NCBI GenBank assembly: GCA_963837485.1
Contig: CAWINP010000010.1
Coordinates: forward strand, 124,001 to 188,000
Direction of reading: 5' to 3'
DNA length: 64,000 nt
DNA from: Solirubrobacter sp963837485
GTDB taxonomy: Bacteria; Actinomycetota; Thermoleophilia; Solirubrobacterales; Solirubrobacteraceae
A model generated the notes under the pieces. The model saw only the letters and a list, made by a program, of their open reading frames with translations. It did no database searches and was not told the origin of the DNA. How positions within the stretch are numbered: position 1 is the stretch's first letter; every line of letters starts with the position of its first letter. This document shows positions 1 to 9,905 of this stretch, piece after piece. The position numbers and the translations under genes were made by a program.

Positions 1-1647
1 CTGCCGCAGCGCCTCGGGATGCGAGGCCGGCACGCCGCTGAGAGACTCGCGCGCGCGTTGCCGGCGCTGGCGGTAGGCGTCCTTGGCCACGTGTTGGCCG
101 GCGAGCGGCCGGTTGTGCGCCGGCATGCTGAAGTTCGCGGTGCGCTGGAAGACGTACAAGTGCTCGGCCTGCTCGGCGAGCCGCGGGGTGAGCTGGATGC
201 CGGTCGAGCCCGTCCCGATCAGCCCGACGCGCTTGTCGGCGAGCGCGACGCCGTCCTGCGGCCAGCGCGCGCTGTGGTACCACTCGCCCGCGAAGTCGTC
301 GAGCCCTTCGATCTCCGGGCGGTGCGGCGTCGACAGGCAGCCGGCGGCCATCACGCAGAACGTCGCCGAATAGGTCGCGCCGTCCTCGGTCCTGACGTGC
401 CAGCGCCCGCCGTCGTAGCGCGCGGCCACGACGCGCGTCTGCAGCTCGATGTCGCGCCGCAGCGCGAAGCGATCGGCGACGTGCTCGAGGTAGCGCAGGA
501 TCTCCGGCTGGGCGGGGTAGCGCTCGCTCCACTCCCACTCCTGCTCGAGCTCCTCCGAGAACGAGTAGGAGTAGTCGAGCGACTCGATGTCGCAGCGCGC
601 GCCCGGGTAGCGGTTCCAGTACCAGGTGCCGCCGACGCCGCTGCCCTGCTCGAGCACCCGCACGTCGAGCCCGAGCCCGCGCAGGCGGTGCAGGGTGTAC
701 AGGCCGGCGAAGCCCGCGCCGACGACGAGCGCGTCGAGCTCGTGGCGCGCCAGCGCGCGGTCGACGGCCTCCGCGACGAAGTCCAGGCCCGCGGCGCTCG
801 CGGGCACGAGGTCGAGCAGCGTGAAGAACAGGTGCATCTGGCCGGCGAAGCGGTGGTGCTCGACGCGCACGCCCGCGTCCGCGAGCCGGCGCGCGTAGGC
901 CTCGCCCTCGTCGCGGAGGACGTCGTACTGCGCGGTGAGCACGACGGCGGGCGGGAGGCCCGAGAGGTCCTCGGCGCGCAGCGGCGCGGCGTCCGGGCGC
1001 GACCGGTCGGCCGGCTCGGGCGCGTAGTGGTCCCAGAACCACGCCATGGTCTCGCGCGTGAGCAGCAGCTGGTTCTCCGGGTCCAGGTAACACTCGCGGT
1101 CCAGATCACAGTCCGTGACCGGGTATACGAGGACCTGCAGCGCGATCTCCGGGCCGCCGGCGTCGCGGGCGCGTTGCGCCATGACCGCGGCGAGGCAGCC
1201 ACCGGCACTGTCGCCCGCGACGATGATCGGGAGGTCCCCGCCGGCGATCTCGGCGGCCGTCCAGCGCAGGGCCGTCCAGGCGTCCTCGACCGCGGTCGGA
1301 TAGCGGTGCTCGGGCGCCAGGCGATAGCCGGCGAGCACGACGGCACAACTCGTGCGGTCGGCGAGCCGGCGCACCAGCGCGTCGTATTGGTCGATCCCGC
1401 CGGTCACCCAGCCGCCGCCGTGGTAGTAGACGATCACGCCGCGCACCGGGTCGCGCGGGACGAGCACGCGCAAGCGCGGACCGTCGAGCTCGACGTCGCG
1501 CACCCGCGCCATCTCCGGCCGCTCGACCACCTGCGCGGCCAGCTCGGCGCCCGCCGCGCGCGCCTGTTCGGGCGTCAGCTCGTGCAGCGGCGGCAGGCCG
1601 CTCGCCGCCAGCGCGGCGATCAGGCGCGCGCTTGCCTCGTCCAGCAT
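1..1647 (-). CDS. alpha/beta-hydrolase fused to a Baeyer-Villiger-type flavin monooxygenase (3' end outside the window)
   Basis: One open frame encodes two enzymes and runs off the left edge after 549 codons. Residues 1-300 are an HSL-type alpha/beta hydrolase: oxyanion motif HGGGW at 76-80, nucleophile in GDSAGG (Ser147), and candidate Asp242 and His272. Residues 306 onward are an FAD/NADPH monooxygenase: GAGFAG at 310-315, GGTWYWNRYPG then D at 353, the Baeyer-Villiger fingerprint F-x-G-x3-H-x3-W at 452-462, and a second Rossmann motif GTGSTG near 480. The frame is continuous across the join, so the fusion is real in this sequence. The start is chosen for AAGGAG seven bases upstream. It is the last gene of the importer operon. 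Inference: the monooxygenase makes an ester or lactone that the hydrolase half opens. The substrate cannot be told from the sequence. Confidence 0.9.
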   Translation of the reverse strand, partial: MLDEASARLIAALAASGLPPLHELTPEQARAAGAELAAQVVERPEMARVRDVELDGPRLRVLVPRDPVRGVIVYYHGGGWVTGGIDQYDALVRRLADRTSCAVVLAGYRLAPEHRYPTAVEDAWTALRWTAAEIAGGDLPIIVAGDSAGGCLAAVMAQRARDAGGPEIALQVLVYPVTDCDLDRECYLDPENQLLLTRETMAWFWDHYAPEPADRSRPDAAPLRAEDLSGLPPAVVLTAQYDVLRDEGEAYARRLADAGVRVEHHRFAGQMHLFFTLLDLVPASAAGLDFVAEAVDRALARHELDALVVGAGFAGLYTLHRLRGLGLDVRVLEQGSGVGGTWYWNRYPGARCDIESLDYSYSFSEELEQEWEWSERYPAQPEILRYLEHVADRFALRRDIELQTRVVAARYDGGRWHVRTEDGATYSATFCVMAAGCLSTPHRPEIEGLDDFAGEWYHSARWPQDGVALADKRVGLIGTGSTGIQLTPRLAEQAEHLYVFQRTANFSMPAHNRPLAGQHVAKDAYRQRRQRARESLSGVPASHPEALRQ

Positions 1648-1669
1648 GGGATCGCTCCTTGTGTGTGGG

Positions 1670-2452
1670 TCAGTGCCCGGTCCAGAGCGGCTTGCGCCGC
1701 TCGACGAACGCGTTGGGTCCTTCGACGAAGTCCGCCGACGCCAGCAGGCGGCGGACGCGGTCCTCGTCGCGCGCGAGCGCGTCGTCGACGCTACGCGTCA
1801 AGCCGTCGAGCGCGGCCTCCTTGGTCAGCTGCACCGACAGCGGCGAGCACTCGAGGATCTCTGCGGCCCAGCGCTCCGCCGCGGACAGCAGCTCAGCCGC
1901 CGGCACGACCTCGTTGACCAGGCCGAGCCGCCACGCCTCCTCCGCACCGAACAAACGGCCGGTCAGGAGTAGGCCCATCGCCGGCTTGAAGGGGATCTGG
2001 CGGGCGAGCCGGTGGACGCCGCCTGCGCCGGCGAACAGCCCCACGCGCGGCTCGGGCAGCCCGAAGCGCGCGTGGTCGGCGGCGACGATGATGTCGCAGG
2101 CCAGCGCCATCTCCAGCCCGCCGCCGAGCGCCACGCCGTTGACCGCGGCGATCAGCGGCTTCGGGCAGTCGAAGTCGCGCGTGATGCGCCCGAATGGCGG
2201 GCGCGCCTCGCCCTGCACCTCGCCGCCGTCGGCCGTCCGCGCGGCCGTGACCTTGAGGTCGTTGCCCGCGGAGAACGCGCGCTCGCCCGCGCCGGTGAGG
2301 ATCGCCACCCAGACCTCGGGGTCGTCGCGGAAGTCCTCCCAGATCGCGGCCAGCTCCAGGTGCGCCTCGAGGTGCAGCGCGTTCATCACCTCGGGCCGGT
2401 TGAGCGTCACATAGGCGATCCGCCCGCGCTTCTCGTAGATCGCGTGGCTCAT
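1670..2452 (-). CDS. enoyl-CoA hydratase/isomerase family protein
   Basis: A 260-residue crotonase-fold protein of normal family length. It has the oxyanion-hole stretch AFSAGNDL and the segment GGGLEMALACD, followed by GLPEPRVGLFAGAGG. Both glutamates that act in classical enoyl-CoA hydratases appear conserved (LEMA and PEP). The frame is open further upstream, but ATG at 2452 overlaps the stop of the LLM gene as ATGA, so translation is probably coupled and this start is preferred. Role by family: hydration of a 2-enoyl-CoA in an acyl-CoA degradation route. With the neighbouring monooxygenase, hydrolase and aldehyde dehydrogenase it probably acts late in breakdown of the imported compound. 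Isomerase or hydrolase activity within the family cannot be excluded. Confidence 0.9.
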   Translation of the reverse strand: MSHAIYEKRGRIAYVTLNRPEVMNALHLEAHLELAAIWEDFRDDPEVWVAILTGAGERAFSAGNDLKVTAARTADGGEVQGEARPPFGRITRDFDCPKPLIAAVNGVALGGGLEMALACDIIVAADHARFGLPEPRVGLFAGAGGVHRLARQIPFKPAMGLLLTGRLFGAEEAWRLGLVNEVVPAAELLSAAERWAAEILECSPLSVQLTKEAALDGLTRSVDDALARDEDRVRRLLASADFVEGPNAFVERRKPLWTGH

Positions 2453-3492
2453 CCCAGCACCAGCTCCGCGGCCTGGCGCAGCGTCTCCGGCGGGCCGGCG
2501 ATGAGCAGCGAGGTGACGCTCGAGTCGCGCCACGCCTCGAGGTCGTGGCGGATCTTCGCGGGCGGCCCGACCAGCGCGACCGACTCGACGAGCCGCGTCG
2601 GCACCGCCGCCGCCGCCTCCTGCTTGCGGCCCTCGAGGTAGAGCTCCTGGATCCGCGTGGCCTCGGCCTCGTAGCCCATCCGGGCCGCGACGTCGTGGTG
2701 GAAGTTCGCGCCGCGCGCGCCCATGCCGCCGAAGTACAAGGCGAGCCGGGGGCGAACCTGGTCGGCCGCGCGCTCGACGTCGTCGTCGACGACGAACGGC
2801 AGCGACGCGAGGACCTCGAAGCCCTCGCGCGGGCGCGTGCGCCGGGCGAAGCCCGCCTCGAGGCTCGGGCGGTAGAGCTCGGCCTCGTGGTAGGGGGAGT
2901 AGAAGAGCGGCAGCCAGCCGTCGGCGATCTCCGCCGCCAGCGCGATGTTCTTCGGCCCTTCGGCCGCGAGGTGGATCGGCAGCGCCGCGCGCAGCGGGTG
3001 CACCGTGCACTTGAGCGGCTTGCCCAGGCCGGTATAGCCGTTCTCGCCGTTGGCCGGCAGCGGGTAGTGCGGGCCGTCCGAGACCACCGGCGCCTCACGG
3101 GCGAGCACGTCGCGGACGATCCCGACGTACTCGCGCGTGCGCGCCAGCGGCTTGGCGAACGGCTCGCCGTACCAGCCTTCGACCACCTGCGGACCGGAGA
3201 CCCCAAGCCCGAGCATGAAGCGCCCGCCGCTGAGGTGGTCGAGGGTGATCGCCGCCATCGCGGCCGCCGTGGGGCGGCGCGCGCTGAGCTGCATGATCCC
3301 CGTCCCGAGGCGCAGGCGCTCGGTGCGCGAGCCCCACCAGGCCAGCGGCGTGAGGACGTCACAGCCGTAGGCCTCGGAGGTCCAGACCGAGTCGAAGCCC
3401 AGGCGCTCGGCCTCGAGCACGCAGTCCAGCGCGCCGGGCGGCGGGGAGCCCGCCGCCCAGAACCCCGTGTGCAGGCCGAGCTTCAGGCTCAC
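2449..3492 (-). CDS. LLM-class (luciferase-like) F420- or flavin-dependent oxidoreductase
   Basis: A 347-residue luciferase-like monooxygenase-superfamily protein. It opens with KLGLHTGFWAAG and carries LGFDSVWTSEAYG, LRLGTGIMQLSARRP and the LDHLSGGRFMLGLGVSGP stretch typical of actinobacterial F420-dependent members. The start is GTG at 3492, overlapping the stop of the binding-protein gene as GTGA; a longer upstream reading lies inside that gene and is not favoured. It overlaps the enoyl-CoA hydratase start by 4 bases. By family it transfers hydride or oxygenates a substrate using reduced F420 or FMN. Which cofactor is used cannot be proved here. It probably contributes a redox step to the same pathway. 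Confidence 0.88.
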   Translation of the reverse strand: MSLKLGLHTGFWAAGSPPPGALDCVLEAERLGFDSVWTSEAYGCDVLTPLAWWGSRTERLRLGTGIMQLSARRPTAAAMAAITLDHLSGGRFMLGLGVSGPQVVEGWYGEPFAKPLARTREYVGIVRDVLAREAPVVSDGPHYPLPANGENGYTGLGKPLKCTVHPLRAALPIHLAAEGPKNIALAAEIADGWLPLFYSPYHEAELYRPSLEAGFARRTRPREGFEVLASLPFVVDDDVERAADQVRPRLALYFGGMGARGANFHHDVAARMGYEAEATRIQELYLEGRKQEAAAAVPTRLVESVALVGPPAKIRHDLEAWRDSSVTSLLIAGPPETLRQAAELVLG

Positions 3493-4613
3493 TTGCCCCA
3501 GAGCTTCTTGAACTCGTCGCGGTAGTTGCTGACCACGGGGAACAGGCCCTTGGTGGCCTCGGCGGGCATGTTGCTCGCCGTGACGATCCACAGCGGCGGC
3601 GTCGCCGGCTGCGGCGGCGCGCCGGCGAAGTGGCGGGCCAGCGCGTCGAGCATCAGGTAGTCAACCGCGTAGTAGTCGAAGGGGACGACCGACTGGACCT
3701 TCTTGGCCGCGAGGTCCTGGAAGGTCTGGGTGTCCCCGCTCTGGCCGACGATCTTGACCTTGTCGGCGAGCCCGGCGGCGTTCAACGCGGCGGGCAGGCC
3801 GGCCCCGAGCGCGTTGCTGACCGAGAGCACGATGTAGTTGACCTGCGGGTGGCTGCGCAGGTAGGAGATGATGCGGTCCGGCGCGTCCTTGCCGATCGAG
3901 GTCACGGGGACGTCGAGCGACGCGTAGGCGCAACTTGAACACAGCCGCTTGTAGGTGCTCTGGAACTGCGAGCCGAGCGCCTGGAGGATCTCGAAGGCCG
4001 AGATGTTGACGTAGAGCGTGTTGGCCTTGCCGTGGCTGTCGGCCACGATCTCGGCCGCCAGGTTCTGGCCGATCTTGGCGCTGTTGCCGGTGCCGGCGAC
4101 GTTGGCCAGGATCCCGTTGCCGGGCGGCGCGGTGCTGCAGCACGTGACGAAGGCCACGCCCTTGCTCTGGGCCTCGGCGATCTGCTTGGCGACCGCGGCG
4201 CGGTTGACCGCGTTGAGGATCACGGCATCAGCGCCCTGGCGCAGCGCGGTCTCGAACGCGTTCTGCAGCTGCTCGGGGGAGCCGTCGGTGCTGATCGTCG
4301 ACCCGTTCCAGCCGAGGTCGGCGGCGCCCTGCTTGATGATGTCGCCCTGGATCTCGCAGGCCTGCACGCCGCAGCTGATGAACACGACCTTCTTGCCCGT
4401 GGGCACGGGCTTGCCGACCGCGGTGGCGAGCCCGATCGTGGTCGGCCGGGTCGTCGCCTGCTGGGCCAGCGACTGCGCGCGGGCGACGCCCGCGCTGTGG
4501 CCGGTCTTCGACGGTGACCCGGAGGTCGAGTTGCCGGCGCTCGAGCCGCACGCGGTCGCGGTGGCCATCGTGGCGCCGAGCAACAGCAGCGCGGCGCCCT
4601 TGTGAATGAACAT
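3489..4613 (-). CDS. substrate-binding lipoprotein of a RbsB-type ABC importer, cysteine-rich
   Basis: A 374-residue periplasmic-binding-protein-like protein (sugar-binding family 1 fold). A hydrophobic leader LLLLGATMATATAC precedes a cysteine in a somewhat atypical lipobox, then a Ser/Thr/Gly linker, so it is probably anchored outside the membrane. The mature part shows family features such as QNAFETALRQGADAVILN and PDRIISYLRSHPQVNYIV. It has six extra cysteines in three close groups (SCGVQAC, TCC, LCSSC), unusual for this family and suggestive of disulfides or a metal/thiol ligand. The start ATG has GGAGGAGAG upstream. It sits between the permease and the LLM gene. RbsB-like proteins bind sugars, quorum signals or aromatic and terpenoid compounds; the catabolic neighbours favour a non-sugar ligand. 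Confidence 0.88.
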   Translation of the reverse strand: MFIHKGAALLLLGATMATATACGSSAGNSTSGSPSKTGHSAGVARAQSLAQQATTRPTTIGLATAVGKPVPTGKKVVFISCGVQACEIQGDIIKQGAADLGWNGSTISTDGSPEQLQNAFETALRQGADAVILNAVNRAAVAKQIAEAQSKGVAFVTCCSTAPPGNGILANVAGTGNSAKIGQNLAAEIVADSHGKANTLYVNISAFEILQALGSQFQSTYKRLCSSCAYASLDVPVTSIGKDAPDRIISYLRSHPQVNYIVLSVSNALGAGLPAALNAAGLADKVKIVGQSGDTQTFQDLAAKKVQSVVPFDYYAVDYLMLDALARHFAGAPPQPATPPLWIVTASNMPAEATKGLFPVVSNYRDEFKKLWGK

Positions 4614-4639
4614 GCCTCTCTCCTCCTGTTTTGACGGGG

Positions 4640-5646
4640 TTATGCGGCTCGGCGCTGCAGGCCGGTGAGCGCGAGCGCGGCGATCAGGACGACGCCGACG
4701 AACATGTCGCCGGCCCACTGCGGGGCGTTGGCCAGTGCGAGGCCGGTGACGCCGGTGCCGAGCAGCAGGACGGCGATGAGCGTCCCGCCGGCGTTGAAGC
4801 GCCCGTGCTTGAGTTGCGTGGCGCCGAGGAAGGCCGCGGCGAACGCGGGCAGCAGGTAGGGCGTGCCGGCGCTCGGCGACCCGCTGCCCAGGGTCGAGGC
4901 GAGCACGATCCCGGTCGCGCCGGCTAGGCCGCCCGAGGCGACCAGGGAAGCGAAGCGCAGGCGGTCGACGCCCACGCCGGCGAGCCGCGCGGCGTCGGGG
5001 TTGAACCCCGTCGCGTAGAGCCGCCGGCCGGTCGCGGTGTGCTCGAGCAGGTACCAGATGGCGACCGCGACCGCGGCGCAGTAGAAGACGGGAAGCGTGA
5101 TGCCGGCGATCGTCGTCTGCCCGATCGAGGCGAACGCCCCGCCGAGCTTGGCGTCGGTGATCGGCACCTCGTGGGTGACCATCGTGATCAGCGCCGCGAT
5201 CAGCGAGCCGGTGGCCAGCGTGCCTATGAACGAGTCGATCTTCATCACGACCACGACGACGGCGTTGATGACGCCGACGCCGATGCCGATGGCGAGCGCG
5301 ATCAGGATGGCGGGCACGAGCGGGACGCCGTTGACGGCGATCAGGTGCGCGACGGCGACGCCGGTGAGCGTCATCACGCCGGCGAAGGACAGGTCGAAGA
5401 CCCGCGCGGCGAGCGGGATCGTGATCGCGAGCGCGCCGAGCGCGGTGATCGCGTTGCTGTTGAGGACCTGCTTTGCGGTCGCCGCCGTCGGGAACGTGTC
5501 CGGGACCCAGATCGAGAACAGCACGATGATCCCCAGCCAGACGTAGACCGCACCGACGCGGTCGAACGCGAGGCCGCGGACGAGTCGGTGTGCCCGGATC
5601 GGCGCTCGGCGGGCGGGCGCGGCGGTCTCGGGAACGGTGGTCAGGC

Positions 5647-5650
<4 letters not shown>
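4640..5650 (-). CDS. ABC transporter permease, RbsC/branched-chain type
   Basis: A 336-residue integral membrane protein with about eight to ten hydrophobic helices (VYVWLGIIVLFSIWV, VPAILIALAIGIGVGVINA and others). The cytoplasmic loop GRRLYATGFNPDAARLAGV is the ATPase contact of RbsC-type permeases. Its ATG overlaps the ATPase stop as ATGA. Only one permease gene is present, so a homodimer is expected, as in ribose importers. It moves the ligand delivered by the adjacent lipoprotein across the membrane using the double-domain ATPase. Confidence 0.92.
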
Positions 5651-7197
<1,547 letters not shown>

Positions 7198-7246
7198 GTG
7201 GCTCTCCCTCAGCTAAGAAACTGAACTGACTTTGGCTCGGGCATCA

Positions 7247-7276
7247 ATTAGAGCAGTCGTGACATGCGCCTGTCAA
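7247..7276 (-). promoter_or_regulatory. sigma70-type promoter of the importer/monooxygenase operon
   Basis: On the minus strand TTGACA (7276-7271) is followed after 18 bases by TCTAAT (7252-7247). That is a perfect -35 and a 5-of-6 -10. The predicted start lies about 45 bases before the ATPase ATG. It is back to back with the plus-strand promoter at 7308. Confidence 0.7.
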
Positions 7277-7307
7277 GACGACATTTATGTGCCTCGCTGG
7301 CAGTGGC

Positions 7308-7337
7308 TTGACAGCAGGCGTCGCTCGGGCGTAACCT
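7308..7337 (+). promoter_or_regulatory. sigma70-type promoter of the aldehyde dehydrogenase operon
   Basis: TTGACA (7308-7313) is followed after 18 bases by TAACCT (7332-7337). The -35 is perfect and the -10 moderate. The leader of about 90 bases ends in GAAGGAG before the ALDH ATG at 7433. Confidence 0.6.
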
Positions 7338-7354
7338 GAACCGGCGTAAGGTCA

Positions 7355-7368
7355 GGACCGCCTGGTCC
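7355..7368. promoter_or_regulatory. inverted repeat GGACC-N4-GGTCC, possible operator
   Basis: A perfect 5-base inverted repeat lies just after the predicted transcription start of the aldehyde dehydrogenase operon, where a repressor could block it. No regulator gene lies next to it, so the binding protein is unknown. Confidence 0.35.
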
Positions 7369-7432
7369 GGCCGCGAGGAACCTGCCGGGGGCTGCGCGCC
7401 GCCCGGGCCCCCTGTGTGAAGGAGAGCTCGCG

Positions 7433-8926
7433 ATGAGCGTGTTGACGGACGCGTCGCCCTATCCCGTCTCGGCTGCCGCGGCGCGGCAGTTGCATCGGAC
7501 CTTGTTCGGCCACGTCGTCGACGGCGAGGCCGTGCCGTCGCTCGACGGCGCCACCATGCCCGTCGTGGATCCCGCGACCGGCGAGCCGGTCGCAACCGCC
7601 GCGGCTGGTTCCGCGGCCGACGTCGAGCGCGCGGTCCGCTCCGCACGCTCGGCGTTCGACGACGGCCGCTGGCGCTTTCTGGCTCCGCTCGAGCAGGAAC
7701 GCCGGCTACGCCGGCTCTCCGCGCTGATCGCCGAGCACGCCGACGAGCTGGCCGAGCTCGACGTCATCGACTCGGGGCTGCTGCGGGTCTACGCCGGCTT
7801 CATCGTGCAGTTCGCGGTCGACGGTCTCGACTACTACGCGGGCTGGCCGTCCAAGCTGCACGGCGTCATCCCCGCCGCGCCGCGCGAGTTCGCCGTCTAC
7901 CAGGTCCGCGAGCCGATCGGCGTCGTGGGGGCGATCGTCCCCTGGAACGGACCGACCGCCGCCGCCGTGATGGCGCTCTTCCCGCTCGCCGCCGGCAACA
8001 GCGTCGTGCTCAAGCCGGCCGAGCAGACCCCGATGACCGCGGTCCGGATCGCCGAGCTCGCGTCCGAGGCCGGGATCCCCGACGGTGTGTTCAACGTCGT
8101 CCAGGGGACCGGCGAGAAGGTCGGCGCGGCGCTTGTCGCGCACCCCGAAATCGATGCGATCACGTTCACCGGCTCGGGCGCGACTGGGCGCGCGATTCAG
8201 GCGAGCGCGGCCGCGCGGGTCAAGCGCGTCAGCCTCGAGCTGGGCGGCAAGAGCCCGTCGATCATCTTCCCGGACGCCGACCTCGACGCGGCCTCGGCCG
8301 CGGCGATGATGGGCGTGTGGGGCGCGTCCGGGCAGGTCTGCACGTGCAGCACGCGCGTGCTCGTGCACGAGGCCGTCTACGACGAGGTCGTCGGGCGGAT
8401 CGTCGAGGGCTCGCGCGGGCTGCGCCTCGGCGGCGGGTTCGATCCCGACGCCGACATGGGCCCGGTCGTCTCCGCGAAGCAGCTCGGGCGCATCGAGCGC
8501 TATGTGCAGATCGGCGTCGAGGAGGGTGCGCAGCTCGCGCTGGGCGGCTCACGTCACGGCGACCGCGGCTACTTCCACGAGCCGACGGTCTTCACCGGCG
8601 TGCGCAACGAGATGCGGATCGCCCAGGACGAGATCTTCGGGCCGGTGATGGGCGTCCTGAAGTTCTCCTCCGAGGACGAGGCCTTCCGGATCGCCAACGA
8701 CGTCGAGTACGGGCTCGCCGCCGGTGTGTGGACGAGCGATCTCGCGCGCGCGCACCGCGCCGCGCGGGCGCTGCGCACGGGCACGGTGTGGGTCAACACC
8801 TACCAGATGGTCTATCCGTCGGTCCCGTACGGCGGCGTCAAGCAGTCCGGGCACGGGCGCAACCTCGGCGAGGCTTCGATCGACGAGTTCACGCAGACAA
8901 AGAGCGTCTGGATGAAGGTGAGCTGA
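7433..8926 (+). CDS. aldehyde dehydrogenase family protein
   Basis: A 497-residue NAD(P)-dependent aldehyde dehydrogenase of normal length. Visible motifs are VPWNGPTAAAVMALFPLAAG, KPAEQTP, FTGSGATGRAI, the general-base segment LELGGKSPSIIF and the catalytic cysteine in SGQVCTC. The C-terminal PYGGVKQSGHGRNLGE segment is typical of the family. The start ATG has GAAGGAG 8 bases upstream. It oxidises an aldehyde to the acid in the cytoplasm; the specific aldehyde is unknown. Divergent pairing with the monooxygenase operon suggests it handles an aldehyde or alcohol-derived product after Baeyer-Villiger cleavage. Confidence 0.95.
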   Translation: MSVLTDASPYPVSAAAARQLHRTLFGHVVDGEAVPSLDGATMPVVDPATGEPVATAAAGSAADVERAVRSARSAFDDGRWRFLAPLEQERRLRRLSALIAEHADELAELDVIDSGLLRVYAGFIVQFAVDGLDYYAGWPSKLHGVIPAAPREFAVYQVREPIGVVGAIVPWNGPTAAAVMALFPLAAGNSVVLKPAEQTPMTAVRIAELASEAGIPDGVFNVVQGTGEKVGAALVAHPEIDAITFTGSGATGRAIQASAAARVKRVSLELGGKSPSIIFPDADLDAASAAAMMGVWGASGQVCTCSTRVLVHEAVYDEVVGRIVEGSRGLRLGGGFDPDADMGPVVSAKQLGRIERYVQIGVEEGAQLALGGSRHGDRGYFHEPTVFTGVRNEMRIAQDEIFGPVMGVLKFSSEDEAFRIANDVEYGLAAGVWTSDLARAHRAARALRTGTVWVNTYQMVYPSVPYGGVKQSGHGRNLGEASIDEFTQTKSVWMKVS

Positions 8927-8927
8927 C

Positions 8928-9416
8928 ATGGCGGCCACGATCCCTAGCACCGACCCCGCGATCCGCGCGCTGCAGGACCGCGCGGAGATCACCGACGTGC
9001 TCTACCGCTACGCCTCGACGATCGACCGCTTCGACCACGCCGGGCTGCGCGCGCAGCTCGCCGACGACCTTTGGGCCCAGTACGGCAACGGCGAGCCGCT
9101 GACCAGCGGCGTCGCGGTCGCCGCGTGGATCGGTGAGGCGATCGCCTCGGTCGTCTGGCAGCACCACCTGCTCAGCGTCTACCACGTCGAGGTCGACGGG
9201 GACGAGGCCGCCGCGCTCGTCTACCACACGTCGCACCAGGTCTTCGAGGACGATCCGGATAGGGCGAAGCTGCTCGTCGGGCGCTACCACAACGAGCTGC
9301 GGCGCGAGGCCGGCGGCTGGAAGATCAGCCGGCTCGTGCTCGAGATCCTGTGGGCCGAGGAGAAGGTGGACGCCACCGGCTACCTCGCCCTCATCGGAGG
9401 GCGGGGGCCGGCCTGA
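8928..9416 (+). CDS. SnoaL/NTF2-like domain protein
   Basis: A 162-residue single-domain protein with the pattern of aromatic-degradation-type SnoaL-like proteins: IRALQDRAEITDVLYRYAST, then a beta-rich C-terminal half with HHLLSVYHVEVDGDEA, YHTSHQVFEDD and WKISRLVLEILWAEE. Its ATG follows the aldehyde dehydrogenase stop by one base, so the two genes are co-translated. Family members are ring-hydroxylating dioxygenase small subunits, dehydratases or isomerases, or binding proteins. No specific reaction can be assigned, but it belongs to the same catabolic unit. Confidence 0.85.
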   Translation: MAATIPSTDPAIRALQDRAEITDVLYRYASTIDRFDHAGLRAQLADDLWAQYGNGEPLTSGVAVAAWIGEAIASVVWQHHLLSVYHVEVDGDEAAALVYHTSHQVFEDDPDRAKLLVGRYHNELRREAGGWKISRLVLEILWAEEKVDATGYLALIGGRGPA

Positions 9417-9419
9417 GCC

Positions 9420-9660
9420 GTGCGCGCCGCCGAACCGTTCACCCTCGGCGCGTTGACGCTCCGCAACCGGCTCGTCGCGACCGCCCACGGCCGCGGGATC
9501 GTCCAGGACGGATTGCCGCTGCCCGAGGACGGCGAGTACTGGCGCCGGCGGGGCTCGAATGCGCCGGGGCGCTCGCCGACCGGTCGGACGTCGTGCTGTT
9601 CGACGCGCAGGAGGCGATCGGCGGGATGCTCGCTATCGCGGGCGCCGCGCCGCGTTCTCG
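9420..9660 (+). pseudogene. remnant of an Old Yellow Enzyme / 2,4-dienoyl-CoA reductase-type gene with a large internal deletion
   Basis: GTG at 9420 begins FTLGALTLRNRLVATAHGRG, the N-terminal FMN-barrel signature of NADH:flavin oxidoreductases, and continues to EYWRRR. At about 9550 the homology jumps, in another frame, to GLECAGALADRSDVVLFDAQ and IGGMLAIAG, the C-terminal FAD/NAD-binding domain of the same family. Several hundred residues are missing between, including the catalytic core and Fe-S site. It sits 3 bases after the SnoaL-like gene, so it was probably the third gene of that operon before deletion. Confidence 0.75.
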
Positions 9661-9905
9661 GCGAGCGGTTGGCCGCCTGTCGTGCATAGGCACGAGATCC
9701 TCGGTGAACGACCATGACGACGATGGCGCGGCTTGCGCATTGCGCGAGGTGCGGCGGTGGGCTGCAGGCGCGCTCGTGCAAGGAGGGCGACGACCCCGGT
9801 CGCGGGGGTGGGCGAGATCTGGACATGGATCTGCCACGCCGATGCGAGGAACAGATCGGCGAGTCTTGGGAGGCCTCGGCGGGCGCTGCGTCGTATCAAC
9901 GGGTG

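Noticed and set aside
19..1917. Long plus-strand open frame (over 600 codons)
   Set aside because: Low-complexity Arg/Ala/Val composition with no motifs. It is the antisense of the hydrolase-monooxygenase gene.
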